A DNA stretch of 64,000 bases, taken from contig OX345644.1 in the NCBI GenBank assembly GCA_947044365.1, positions 5,987,577-6,051,576 of the forward strand. The letters are read 5' to 3'. Position 1 is the stretch's first letter, and each line of letters starts with the position of its first letter. Positions 25,907 to 36,528 of the stretch are shown here, piece after piece. The notes under the pieces are model-generated. The model made no database searches. It was not told the DNA's origin and saw nothing but the letters and a program-made list of their open reading frames with translations. The DNA is from Petrosia ficiformis (taxonomy: Eukaryota; Porifera; Demospongiae; Haplosclerida; Petrosiidae). Both the position numbers and the translations under genes were made by a program.

Positions 25907-26371
25907 TTACCATGCACAATATTGGTTACAACTTTCAATGTCTATGAAATTGTTCCTATTCCCTCCACATCCTGAATATGTAAAACTCTCACAACTTTGT
26001 GTTTCGAGATCGTAAAAATAGCGGCCGATTCTTGCACTACAAGGTCCACCAAATTCAGCAGGAAGATCACAAACAGCTCCACAATAACTCTCACAATCTT
26101 CCTTTGTTTCAAAGTTATTCCCATTTCCACCACAGCCTCCATAAATGAAATCTTCGCATTCTTTTGTTTGGGAATTGTAAAAAAATCTGGGGAAGCTTGC
26201 CGCACACATTCCACTTACAGGAGGAAGTATGCAAACCTCAACTAAATGTGAGAAAATGTATTGTAATGATAGATAAGAAAAAAAGAGATTAATGTAGCTA
26301 AAGCGCTTTAGTCTACCTGACAATGCAGCATGAATCACTGCTAGAAGTACAAGTAATGAATAAACTGCCAT
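25907..26371 (-). CDS. Secreted two-domain Kunitz inhibitor (unit 2)
   Basis: Two exons on the minus strand, 26371-26317 and 26241-25907, 129 residues. The ATG at 26371 gives the signal peptide [18 protein letters not shown]. An earlier in-frame GTG is not needed. The 75-base intron starts GTAGAC and ends TTTAG. Each Kunitz domain has the six-cysteine pattern with [13 protein letters not shown] or [14 protein letters not shown]1 residues, the base immediately after the second cysteine, are Ala in domain 1 (GMCAASFPRF) and Ser in domain 2 (GPCSARIGRY), which would not favour trypsin. The protein is expected to be secreted and to inhibit serine proteases. The TAA stop lies within TGGTAAGT, a perfect splice-donor match. 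A venom-type role is possible for this fold but nothing here supports it. Confidence 0.88.
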   Translation of the reverse strand: MAVYSLLVLLAVIHAALSGRLKRFSYINLFFSYLSLQYIFSHLVEVCILPPVSGMCAASFPRFFYNSQTKECEDFIYGGCGGNGNNFETKEDCESYCGAVCDLPAEFGGPCSARIGRYFYDLETQSCESFTYSGCGGNRNNFIDIESCNQYCAW

Positions 26372-26447
26372 CAGAAAAATAGATTCTACTGCTCCTCCAC
26401 TAGTCTTCACAATACTTTTGTACAGAGTTATAGTGAAGTAACTACCG

Positions 26448-26455
26448 CTTTTATA
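26448..26455 (-). promoter_or_regulatory. TATA box of Kunitz unit 2
   Basis: The minus strand reads TATAAAAG about 77 bases before the ATG. The same box occurs at the same spacing in units 3 (30344-30351) and 4 (34130-34137), so the core promoter was duplicated with the genes. Confidence 0.6.
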
Positions 26456-26459
26456 GACA

Positions 26460-29400
26460 TTTACTGTACATAGATAGGAACTTACTTCAATATTGTAAGG
26501 AAATGATTTTATCTAGATCACATGACCTGTGGCCAATCAGATCTCTATGATCTAGTGATGTTGCAGTAACATATCTTGTACAACTAGTGCAACTCCAACA
26601 CCCAATAAGAGTGGTGGTTCTTGTAATCAACAATAATTTTAAATCACTTACAGTGGAATTGCATTAAAAGGAACACTGTTAATACAAAAGTCTACTTGAA
26701 ATGAACACTTACATCTAGTCTCTGCTGGGCTGACATGAATAATACATTCAAATCCTTAATATAGCATGAACACTTATATTATCTGGATCACATGACCTGT
26801 GGCCAATCAGATCTTTGTAAACTAGTCATGTTGCAGTAACATATCTTAGACTACTTGTGCAACTCCAACTCCCAAGTACAGTGGCGGGTCATGTAATCAA
26901 CAATTTAAAATCACTTATATATATAGAACACTTTACGTGCTGCACTTGGACGATACGATAATGCACATAAAAAATAAGTGTTTTCTCGATTTGCATAACA
27001 AGAAACCTGTAAGAAAACATGAATTCGACAGAAACGAAGTAGAATCTGCCAGAAGCATGAAAAATAGAAGAATATTCTGCATCTGTGTTTGTTAAGTAAA
27101 CTGTAAAAATTAGTGGTTGTTTCAACCAATTTGTTTTGCTCCATGTTATTCATCTGCTTTATGACAACGCTGTACTTTCCATTAGGAACATAATAATCAT
27201 GTTTATAATTATATATAACATGTTTGTTACAAAAAGTAAAATGATTATTATGTTCCTAATGGATAATACATCTGTACTTTAAATTAGGAACATAATAAAC
27301 ATGTTTGTAATGGAAAATACAAATTATTTTTCCATTAAAAACATGATGATTTTGGTTTCTCATGTTCCTACAGATGCTTCATAACAGCACTATTATTATA
27401 TTAAGCAAATTTTAAATCAACAATTTAAAATCACTAATATAGAACACGTATATAGAATACTTTACGTGCTACACTTGGACGATTTGTGTTTTTTTGACCT
27501 GCATCATGTAAAAAACATGAGTTAGACAAAAACTGCCAGAAGCATGAAAAAGAGCTTGTTTCTGATAACATGGAAACATTCTATATCTGTGTTTCTTAAG
27601 TAAACTGTATAAATTAGTGGTTGTTTCAATGTACATAAGTATCGATTCTTTGTGTTTTGCATTTACTCTAGCTATATAATTTATACTTATGTAGGGTTAT
27701 TGTGTGGAAGTGGTGTTTAATGTGGAAGTGGTATTTAATTTTGTTGCCAAACCAAGGCACCATCCCAATCTTGTTCCTGTGCTTTTTTTGGTCTTGATAT
27801 TGTATCCCTACATACTCTTTCATTTTTTTAAATGTTTTTTTATTATTCTTGTTTCGAATCTATTTTCAAATGACTTGGTATAATAATTTGTTAGTAAATT
27901 GTTGATCAATTATGTGATGATTATTCTGTTTCATTTACAGCATTGATATTTTCTGCAGGAATGGTGTCCAGGAGACTGATATAAATTCCCTACTGTGACA
28001 TACTCTTTCATTTTATAAAATGTTTTTTTTTAATATTCTTGTGAAATTATAATTATTTATGTTTATATTTAATATTATATATATCATATCTAGCTAGTAC
28101 ACTGATGATTTTCACAGTAATTATAGCTATAGCTACAATGAATTAGTGGCATAATTATGATAATTATAATTGAAACTTTTTTTTGTCTGACTCTGATGAA
28201 CTAACACATCGGTACAGAAGCAAATTCAGTTATATATCAGTACTATTTTGTGCATAGACAGTTCAGTATCATGTACAACTTTATCTACATCCATTTTTAA
28301 ATTAATGGATATGGTTTATTAATGGTGTGGTTTATCAAGTTACAAATGGCATTCTATCGTAAGTAGGTTGCTATAGTGGGTGCTATAGTGGCTGAAACAG
28401 TGTCTAGGTCAAGCAACAAAACAGTTTGTTCCTCTGAATTTAACTGAAAATAAAGTGTTTGGGCTAACACTACTTTAATAGCTCCAGAAACGTAGAAATC
28501 TATTTTATGGAACAATAACAATAATAATCGTGAATAATGTGGAGAATTTAGCTACTAATCGCCTTTTTTTTTCTATGAAATTTTAATGCAAAGTGAAAAC
28601 AAAATGCATCTCGAAATTGACAAGTTAGCTAACTAAAGATAGCTAATAGTGAGCCACACTGGAAAGAATAGAAAATAAGGTAACTACAGGAAATAAAATG
28701 AAACAGGAGATACAAAACAAAAACACAAAATTTAATTATTAAGGTAAAAAAATCTTTCAAACAAGATTTAAAAGAATCTACGGTAGGACTGTTGAAATGC
28801 TTGGAGGCTGTTCCATTCAGGAATAATGTCAATAAAGAAAGAGAAACTGTGTGATTATCAGTGTGTTCTCTACTTTAACGGAGATCTCTGGCCATCTAAA
28901 AGGTATTGTTAGTCATAAAAATACTCAATATCAAAACTTATATCTATATTTTAAATTACATGTATGATGTATATGATTTCAGCTTACCAATTGCAATTGA
29001 TCAGTATGGGTGGCCATTTTGATTTCATTCCATCCCTACCAAGAGAGTACAATCGTACTCTCTGATAATCGAGTTCTAGTTCTATCTACCAGTGTAGGGA
29101 GGGTAGATGTTTCTACCCTAAACACAGCTTCTATATATCCCAAAGTTTACTTTATCAAAAACATAATACTTAGTTTAAAGGATATTCTACAGTCTTTACT
29201 AAATGAATTATTTTCAATTCTTACATACAATTATATTCAACCAAATAGCACTAAAGTTTACCTCCATAAAGTAACAAAACGTAAGTTCCAGGCTCTACGC
29301 TTGAGGGGCCATATTCACTTCCACTCTCAAGCTGCTATATAGCCTATTCTTTGTGGCAATACAAATGATGTAGACACATCTAGAATTCCAGGATAGAACC

Positions 29401-29804
29401 TTGAATATTATGTTTAATATTAATAATGTTAATCATGTTTCGTACAGGAGGGGGCATGTATTTTAATGCACCCTCCCCTATCTATGATTATGAATTATTA
29501 TTAAATTTTATTTATATTTGCAAAATAATTAAATTTATAACAAAATCAATTATACATGTATTAGAGATAAAAACATATCCCTAAATAAACGTATACCTAT
29601 AATTTATTATTAATATTAATGTTCAGCATTATAGTGTATGTGCAATATTAGAACTGCGAAAGTATAGTGAACACTGTACATCAAATTCTGTTGTGTAAAA
29701 TAAAATAAACAATTGATAAAATTAGTAGCTAATTATAATGATACAGTAAGTGCATAATTATTGTTACTTCGATAAATACATTTTGTACAGAGATAGCAAT
29801 TTAC
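26460..29804. other. Upstream region and non-coding tail between Kunitz units 2 and 3
   Basis: This is repeated, AT-rich sequence. It contains the doubled CATGACCTGTGGCCAATCAG motif, the 23-bp inverted repeat at 27178-27263, two copies of the AAATTAGTGGTTGTTTCAA segment (27109 and 27612), and the unit anchor at 29078. The open frames in it are short, and none is shared in frame between units. No gene is supported. Confidence 0.55.
27178..27263. repeat. 23-bp perfect inverted repeat
   Basis: TCCATTAGGAACATAATAAT plus CAT (27178-27200) is the exact complement of 27241-27263, with a 40-base AT-rich loop. Shorter related pieces follow to about 27370 and again at 35870-36010. This is probably a small palindromic element. 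Confidence 0.7.
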
Positions 29805-30268
29805 TTACCATGCACAATATTGGTTACAACTTTCAATGTCTATGAAATTGTTCCTATTCCCTCCACATCCTGAATATGTAAAACTCTCACAACTTTGTGT
29901 TTTGAAATCATAAAAATAGCGGCCGATTCTTGCATTACAAGGTCCACCAAATTCAGCAGGAAGATAACAAACAGCTTCACAATAATTCTCACAATCTTCC
30001 TTTGTTTCAAAGTTATTCCCATTTCCACCACAGCCTCCATATATGAATTCTTTGCATGTTTGTGTTTCGGAATTGTAATAAAATCTTGGGAAGTATCCAA
30101 AGCATGGTCCAGTTACAGGAGGAAGTATGCAAACCTCAACTACATATTAGAAAATAAAAATTAATTATTGTAATGATAGATAAGGAAAAAAAAAGCTAAA
30201 GCACTTAGTCTACCTGACAATGCAGCATGAATCACTGCTAGAAGTACAAGTAATGAATAAACTGCCAT
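29805..30268 (-). CDS. Secreted two-domain Kunitz inhibitor (unit 3)
   Basis: Exons 30268-30214 and 30139-29805 on the minus strand, 129 residues, the same architecture and signal peptide as unit 2. The first domain has [14 protein letters not shown], so P1 is Phe, typical of chymotrypsin-like targets. The second has [14 protein letters not shown], with P1 Asn. The cysteines are complete. One change, CD to CY at the start of domain 2, adds no cysteine. The stop again sits inside TGGTAAGT. A longer open frame in another phase (29840-30100) is a shadow. TATA box at 30344-30351. Confidence 0.85.
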
Positions 30269-33200
30269 CAGAAAAATAGATTCTACTGCTCCTCCACTAG
30301 TCTTCGCGATACTTTTGTACAGATTATAGTGAAGTAACTACCTCTTTTATAGACATTTACTGTACATAGATAGGAACTTACTTCAATATTGTAAGGAAAT
30401 GATTTTATCTAGATCACATGACCTGTGCCCAATCAGATCTCTATAAAATAGTGATGTTGCAGTAACATATCTTGTACTACTAGTGCAACTCCAACACCCA
30501 ATAAGACTGGTGGTTCTTGTAATCAACAATAATTTTAAATCACTTACAGTGGAATTGTGTTAAAACGAACAGTGTTAATAGAAAAGTCTGCTTAAAATGA
30601 ATGCTTACATGTTGTCCCTGCTGGGCTGACATATGAATAATACCAGTACATTCAATTTTTTTTATATAGGACAAACAGTTATTTTATTTATATCTCATGA
30701 CCTGTGACCAATCAGATCTTTGTAATCTAGTAATATTGTAGTAACATATCTTAGACTACTAGTCCAACTCCAACTCACAAGAACAGTGGCAGTTCACGTA
30801 ATCAACAATTAAAATTACTTATATATATAGAACACTTTACATGCTGCCTTGGACGATACGATAATGCACTACAAAAAAAATAAGCGTTTTCTCGATTTGC
30901 ATTACAGAAAACCTGTATAAGGAAACAGATCTTTGTAATCTAGTGAAATGTATGAAGTGATCAGTGATGCTGTATTGTATTATATAATTGTATATACCTT
31001 TACAGTAAGTTTACACACAAAATGTACATCACTTATATGCTCTGTAGATCTCCTTTTTGTACCTTATACATCTACACATAGTTCCTGCTTTATAGATCTG
31101 TACTATAAACATACTTCTACACATGATGTACAGCAGTTCCTGGTCTGTTATGTACATTTACACATAATGTACATCAGTTCCTCTGTAGATCTACATGGTG
31201 GTTCATATAATCAACAATTTAAAATCGAACACTTGTATAGAATACTTTATGTGCTCCACTTGGACGATTTGTGTTTTCTCGATTTGCATCAAGAGAAACC
31301 TGTAAAAAAACATGAGTTTGACAAAAACTGCCAGAATCATGGAAAAAAGCTTATTTTTGAAAACATGGAAACATTCCATATCTGTGTTTCTTAAGTAAAC
31401 TGTAAAAATTAGTGGCTGTTTCAACGTACATAAGTATCCCTTCTTTGTGTTTTGCATTTACTGTAGCTATATATACTTATGTAGGGTTGTTGTGTGGAAG
31501 TGGTGTTTAATTTTGTTGCCAAAGCGAGGCATCATCCGAAACTTGTTCATGTGCCTTTTTCGGTTTTGATATTGTATCCCTACATACTCTTTCATATTTT
31601 AAAAAGTTTTTTTATGATTCTTGTTTCGATTCCAGTTTCAAATGACTTGGTATAATAATTTGTTGGTAAACTGTTGATCAAATATGTGATGATTCATTTA
31701 CAACATTGAAATTTTCTGCAGGAATGGTGTCAAGAAGGAGACTGATATAAATTCCCTACTGTGACATACTCTTTCATTTTATAAAATGTTTTTTTTAAAT
31801 ATTCTTGTGTAATTATAATTATTTAATATAATTTATATTTAATATTATATATATCATATCTAGTACACTGATGATATCCGCAGTAATTATATACAATGAA
31901 TTAGTGGCATAATTATGATAATTATAATTAAACCTTTTTTGTCTGACTCTGATCAACTAACAAATCAGTACAGAAGCAAATTCAGTTATATATCAGTACT
32001 ATTTTGTGCATGGACAGTTCAGTATCATACCAGTTCATGAAACATAATTGGATAATTATTATTCAGACTAGCTACCTTTATTCCCCTTCAACATCCCCCA
32101 CCACCTACGCTCCTGATATATATGATAGCAAGTCACATAGTTACAATTGAACACAAAAAATAACATCTATAATAATTATAATTAATGAAAATGAAATGTA
32201 TGAAGTGATCAGTGATGCTGTATTGTATTATGTAATTATATATACCTTTACACACAAAATGTACATCACTTATATGCTCTGTAGATCTCCTTTTTGTACC
32301 TTATACATCTACACATAGTTCCTGCTTTATAGATCTGTACTATAAACATACTTCTACACATGATGTACAGCAGTTCCTGGTCTGTTATGTACATTTACAC
32401 ATAATGTACATCAGTTCCTCTGTAGATCTACAGTACACACTGTAATATACAATTTCTGGAAAATGTCATAATTGGATGGAAATTTTTGATGCATAATATT
32501 ATTGTAGTATTGTGTATAATTATTATAATCTATAAGTATAGAATGTGGAACTACGTACCTCAGGATAAAATACTCATGGTTGAGGTTATATTAAACTAAG
32601 GTACTGTAAAATTACTTGAATTACGCTACACAAGACATGTGACAGTTTAGATGATTACAGTATTCCATATCAATATTATTAATAGCCAATAATTATAGTC
32701 CAACTCTTCAAATGAGTTAATTTAATTCATCATTGATTTTACAAATAATTATTACTATATGCATTCTCTAAATTACAAACGTCCTTTGTGTAGAGCAAAA
32801 CACTTCTAAGTGTGTAGTGATATATAGACACACAAAACTTCACATTCTTTACTTTTTACACCACCCGTTCTAAAATATCTATTAAAACGTAATTAACATC
32901 CTAGCTATAATATTTTTATGAATAGTTATCTTTTAATTAACATTATTAAATGAAAGTCGAAATCACCTATGCTAGAAAAATAATAAATTTCTGTAAAATC
33001 ATATAATATCTACTTTAATAACAAACATTTAATGTATACTTAACAATTATTATAACAGGACTCTAGTTCTATCTACTGGTGTAGGCAGGGTAGAAGTGTC
33101 TACCCCAAACATGCTTCTACATACCCCAAAGTTTACTTTATCTGTACTTGGTTCAAAGGATACTCTACAGTCTTTACTAAATGAATTATCTTCAGTGCCA

Positions 33201-33751
33201 TACATGCACATTAATGTTAACCTCCACGTTCTACGCTTGAGTGGTCATATCACACTCCCACACCCACCACCTCAGGCCATTACACAGCCCATTCTTGATG
33301 GCAATACAAATGATGTAGACACATCTAGAATTCCAACAAAAAACTGATTATAATTAATATTAATAATGTCCAGCATGTTTCATACAGGAGGAGGCACGTC
33401 TTCACACTGCACCCACTCCTAGCTATAATAATTATCAATAGTTATCTTTTAATTAATGTTATATTCGCAAAATAATTAAATTTATAACAAAATCAATTAT
33501 ACATGTATTAGAGATAAAAACATATCCCTAAATAAACGTATACCTATATTATTATTTTCAACAATGTTCAGCATTATAGTGTATCTAAATTATTTGCAAT
33601 ATTAGAACTGCGAAAGTGTAGTGAACACTGTACATCAAATTCTGTTGGGTAAAATAAAATAAATAATTGATAAAATTAATGATATAGTATTAGTAAGTGC
33701 ATAATTATTGTTACTTTGATAAATACAGTTTGGACAGAGATAGCAATTTAC
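30269..33751. other. Spacer between Kunitz units 3 and 4
   Basis: It contains the unit-3 promoter (TATAAAAG at 30344-30351 on the minus strand), unit tail repeats, the direct repeat pair 30943-31195 and 32191-32431, and the 3' flank of unit 4 from about 32985. No gene is supported. The open frames at 30948-31394 and 33096-33347 are not conserved in frame between units. Confidence 0.5.
30943..31195. repeat. Direct repeat pair, copy 1 (copy 2 at 32191-32431)
   Basis: About 250 bases from TGAAATGTATGAAGTGATCA to CTCTGTAGATCTACA recur at 32191-32431 with a 12-base deletion. The block has internal repeats of ATGTACATCA and CAGTTCCT. Its first about 45 bases also resemble 22930-22975. Confidence 0.75.
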
Positions 33752-34053
33752 TTATCGTTCACAATATTTCTCACAATCTTTCTTTGTTTTAAAGTTATTC
33801 CTATTCCCGCCACAGCCTCCATATATGAATTCTTCGCATTCTTTTGTTTTGTTATTGTAATAAAATCGGGGCATATAGGCCTTGCATAGTCCAGTTACAG
33901 GAGGAAGCATGCAAACATCAACTAAAATGTGAGAAAGTGAAGAATAATTATTGCAATGATAAATAAGAGATCAATCTAGCTAAAGCGCTTTAGTCTACCT
34001 GACAATACAGCATGAATCACTGCTAGAAGTACAAGTAATGAATAAACTGCCAT
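33752..34053 (-). CDS. Secreted single-domain Kunitz inhibitor (unit 4)
   Basis: Exons 34053-33999 and 33921-33752 on the minus strand, 74 residues. The signal exon matches units 2 and 3. The single domain has six cysteines and TGLCKAYMPRFYYN: P1 is Lys, so trypsin-like proteases are the expected target, unlike the other copies. It ends KYCER and TAA, joined directly to the 3' flank used after domain 2 in the other units. A domain-sized deletion therefore removed domain 2 and destroyed the GTAAGT donor match (now ATAAGT). TATA box at 34130-34137. Confidence 0.83.
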
Positions 34054-34352
34054 CAGAAAAATAGATTCTACTGCTCCTCCACTAGTCTTCACGATACTTT
34101 TGTACAGATTTATAGTGAAGTAACTACCTCTTTTATAGACATTTACTGTACATAGATAGGAACTGACTTCAATATTGTAAGGAAATGATTTTATCTAGAT
34201 CACATGACCTGTGGCCAATCAGGTCTCTGTAAACTAGTGATGTTGCAGTAACATATCTTAGAATACTTGTGACTCCAACTCACAAGAACAGTAGTGGGTC
34301 GTATAATCAACAATTTATATAGAACTCTTTGCGTGCTGCACATGGATGATAC

Positions 34353-35599
34353 TAGTGTTGTTTTAGTCGACTAAAACTAATATTAAATCTATTTTACTAT
34401 AACCTTTTTCTATTTTAGTTTTTAACTATAACTAATTGATGGCCTTTTAGTTATAGAACTATAACTAATATACTTGTAAAGGATGTTTTGGTTAACTAGA
34501 TGTACTTGCAATGGATTTTTGGTTAACTACTGATGTACTTTAAACTAAAAAGCAGTGTAAATGGATGTACACTTATAATTACACTATGAAGCAGTGTAAA
34601 TGGGTGTACACTTATAATTACACTATGAAGCAGTGTAAATGGATGTACACTTATAATTACACTATGAAGCAGTGTAAATGGATGTACACTTATAATTACA
34701 CTAAAAAGCAGTGTAAATGGATGTACACTTATAATTACACTATGAAGCAGTGTAAATGGATGTACACTTATAATTACACTATGAAGCAGTGTAAATGGAT
34801 GTACAGTTTTAATTACACTAACAAGCAGTGTAAATGGATGTACACTTATAATTACACTAAAAAGCAGTGTAAATGGATGTACACTTATAATTACACTATG
34901 AAGCAGTGTAAATGGATGTACAGTTTTAATTTCAGTATAATTCTTCATGTACTGTAGGTCAAATTTCAAACCGACATATTAGTATTTGCATTTATAATTT
35001 TAGTTAACTGAAACAGCACTATGAAAACTATTAGTTAACTATAACTAAAATATGATTAACAAGTGTATATAGAGAAAAAAAACATCCCTATGATTGCTTT
35101 ACAAATTTAAGTAAAGATAAACGTATCTCTATGACTGCTTTGTGGTGTCCAGCATTCGGTAATCATGGCTGACTTTATCAAGCATGAAAGACAACAGCTT
35201 ATTATTTTGATTATCTACTCTCCTGACCTTTCAAAGGACCTTGTAGAACTTTAGGAATATATTTCAGGCAGAATAGCTAGCTATTAGTTCCAGTTTCTAC
35301 ATAAGCTACACAGATTTCTTTCTGCTGCTGTGTAGAGCTTGATCAATGATCGCGCGTTCTTTTACGCGCCACGCCCATTAATTGACCGAGCCCCCGAGAA
35401 TGATGTAACTTCCTTAACTACGTATACAACGCATACTCGCGTAAGTGGACACAAGAAAAAAAATATATAAACATACATCGAACCCGTGGGAAAGCGGGAT
35501 GGCCCTGCGGGCCATAAAAATATTAGTTAACTATTACTAAAACATCATTGAAATTAAGTTAACTATAACCAAAACAGCATCTCAAAAATGACAACACTA
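34353..35599. mobile_element. hAT-like non-autonomous element with 8-bp target duplication
   Basis: The ends are TAGTGTTG and CAACACTA. They are flanked by GATGATAC (34345-34352) and GACGATAC (35600-35607), an 8-base duplication with one mismatch, as expected of hAT elements. The uninterrupted sequence GGACGATACGATAATGCAC is present in units 2 and 3, so the empty site is visible nearby. The interior has TTAGTTAACTATAACT blocks at both sides, a 39-bp minisatellite, and a nested copy of the repeat at 35158-35340. No transposase. Confidence 0.82.
34552..34932. repeat. 39-bp minisatellite, nine full units plus a partial
   Basis: The unit runs GCAGTGTAAATGGATGTACA plus CTTATAATTACACTATGAA, exactly 39 bases, so both strands remain open without stops for over 120 codons. 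Variants differ at one to four positions. It is inside the hAT-like element. The apparent 13-residue repeat protein is a by-product of the period. Confidence 0.92.
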
Positions 35600-36515
35600 G
35601 ACGATACTATAATGCAATACAAAAAAATAGGTGTTTTCTCGATTTGCATCAAGGGAAACCTGTAAGGAAACATAGTTTTGACAGAAACGAAGTAGAATCT
35701 GCCAGAAGCATGAAAAATACTTTGTTTCTGAAGAATATTCAGCATGTGTGTTTCTTACGTAAACTGTAAAAATTAGTGGTTGCTTCAACCAATTGGTTTG
35801 GCTCCATGTTATTCATCTGCTTTATGACAACGCTGTACTTTCACATAATCAACATGTTTATTGCAAAAAGTAAAATGATTATTATGTTTCTAATGGATAA
35901 TACATCTGTACTTTCAATTAAGAACATAATAACTATGTTTATAATGGAAAGTACAAATTGTTTTTCCATTAAAAACATGATGATATTGGCTTCCCATGTT
36001 CCTATAGATGCTTCATTATTGTATAACAACACTATTATCATATTAAGCAAATGAAACTCATGTAACCAGTCAATCAATTAAAACAACCAATCTGTTTTTT
36101 TATCAAGATTCTGTCATTTTTCCTTATAGGAGTTTCCCACAATTAATGTTTGTACTACCATCTATAGCTGTGAGTCGAACGTATACTCCACCACTGTGCT
36201 CCATTTAGACCATTGTAATAACATAATCTCCTAAAACATTCATTTTTGGCAATACTACACTTTGTTAGATAATCATATTTTCACACAACCAGTCAGTAAT
36301 TTACTATTTAGGCCTTAAAATTGTTTCCTCTCAAATCTATGTGTACATCTTTATGAGGAGGTAGTTATTATAAGCTTGTCACATGTATATTTGATTAATT
36401 GCATTTTAGTAACTGCTGTCTAGACACAAAATAAATATTGGCTAAAGGGCAGCAATCTTCTGTTTATTAATTCTTTTGGAGCAGTTACCTAATCCCTTAT
36501 AATTACTGACTGTGT

Positions 36516-36528
36516 GACTTGACAAGTC
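36516..36528. promoter_or_regulatory. Palindrome GACTTGACAAGTC abutting the start codon
   Basis: The 13-base palindrome ends immediately before the ATG of transporter copy 1. The same palindrome abuts the ATG of copy 2 (40963-40975). It may be a translation-start context hairpin or just sequence shared by recent descent. Confidence 0.4.

Larger units (their letters stand above)
23062..36080. repeat. Four large tandem repeat units carrying the Kunitz loci
   Basis: The same order of segments recurs: anchor CTATCTACYGGTRTAGGCAG, an AT-rich flank with TATCCCTAAATAAACGTATA, a minus-strand Kunitz locus, its promoter, and a long non-coding tail with AAAATTAGTGGTTGTTTCAA and TGACATACTCTTTCATTT. Anchors near 23062, 25181, 29078 and 33065 give periods of about 2.1, 3.9 and 4.0 kb. 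Unit 1 is short because its Kunitz locus is cut and joined directly to tail sequence. Inside units 2 and 3 the promoter-side motif CATGACCTGTGGCCAATCAG or close variants occurs twice (near 26520 and 26798; 30416 and 30706). Confidence 0.75.
34054..36528. other. Spacer from Kunitz unit 4 to the first transporter
   Basis: It holds the unit-4 promoter, the hAT-like element (34353-35599) with its minisatellite, the remaining unit tail to about 36080, and AT-rich DNA upstream of the transporter. The open frames at 35776-36054 arise in the palindromic AACATAATAA region and are not gene-like. Confidence 0.5.

Noticed and set aside
25997..26245. Plus-strand frames opposite the Kunitz genes (also 29895-30164)
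   Set aside because: Shadows on the opposite strand with no start context, homology or independent conservation.
29840..30100. Open frames at 25942-26214 and 29840-30100 on the minus strand
   Set aside because: They overlap the Kunitz exons in a different phase. Only the Kunitz phase keeps six cysteines and splices in phase to the signal exon.
30948..31394. 148-codon frame between Kunitz units 3 and 4
   Set aside because: Its first half is the direct repeat copied at 32.2 kb, where the frame is not preserved. Composition is low complexity.
25907..34053. Kunitz genes as toxin genes
   Set aside because: The fold occurs in some venoms, but secreted Kunitz inhibitors are general protease inhibitors and nothing here indicates a toxin.
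34565..34957. Open frame of 130 codons made of 13-residue repeats
   Set aside because: It is entirely the 39-bp minisatellite. Both strands are open for the same reason, and it lies in a transposable element.
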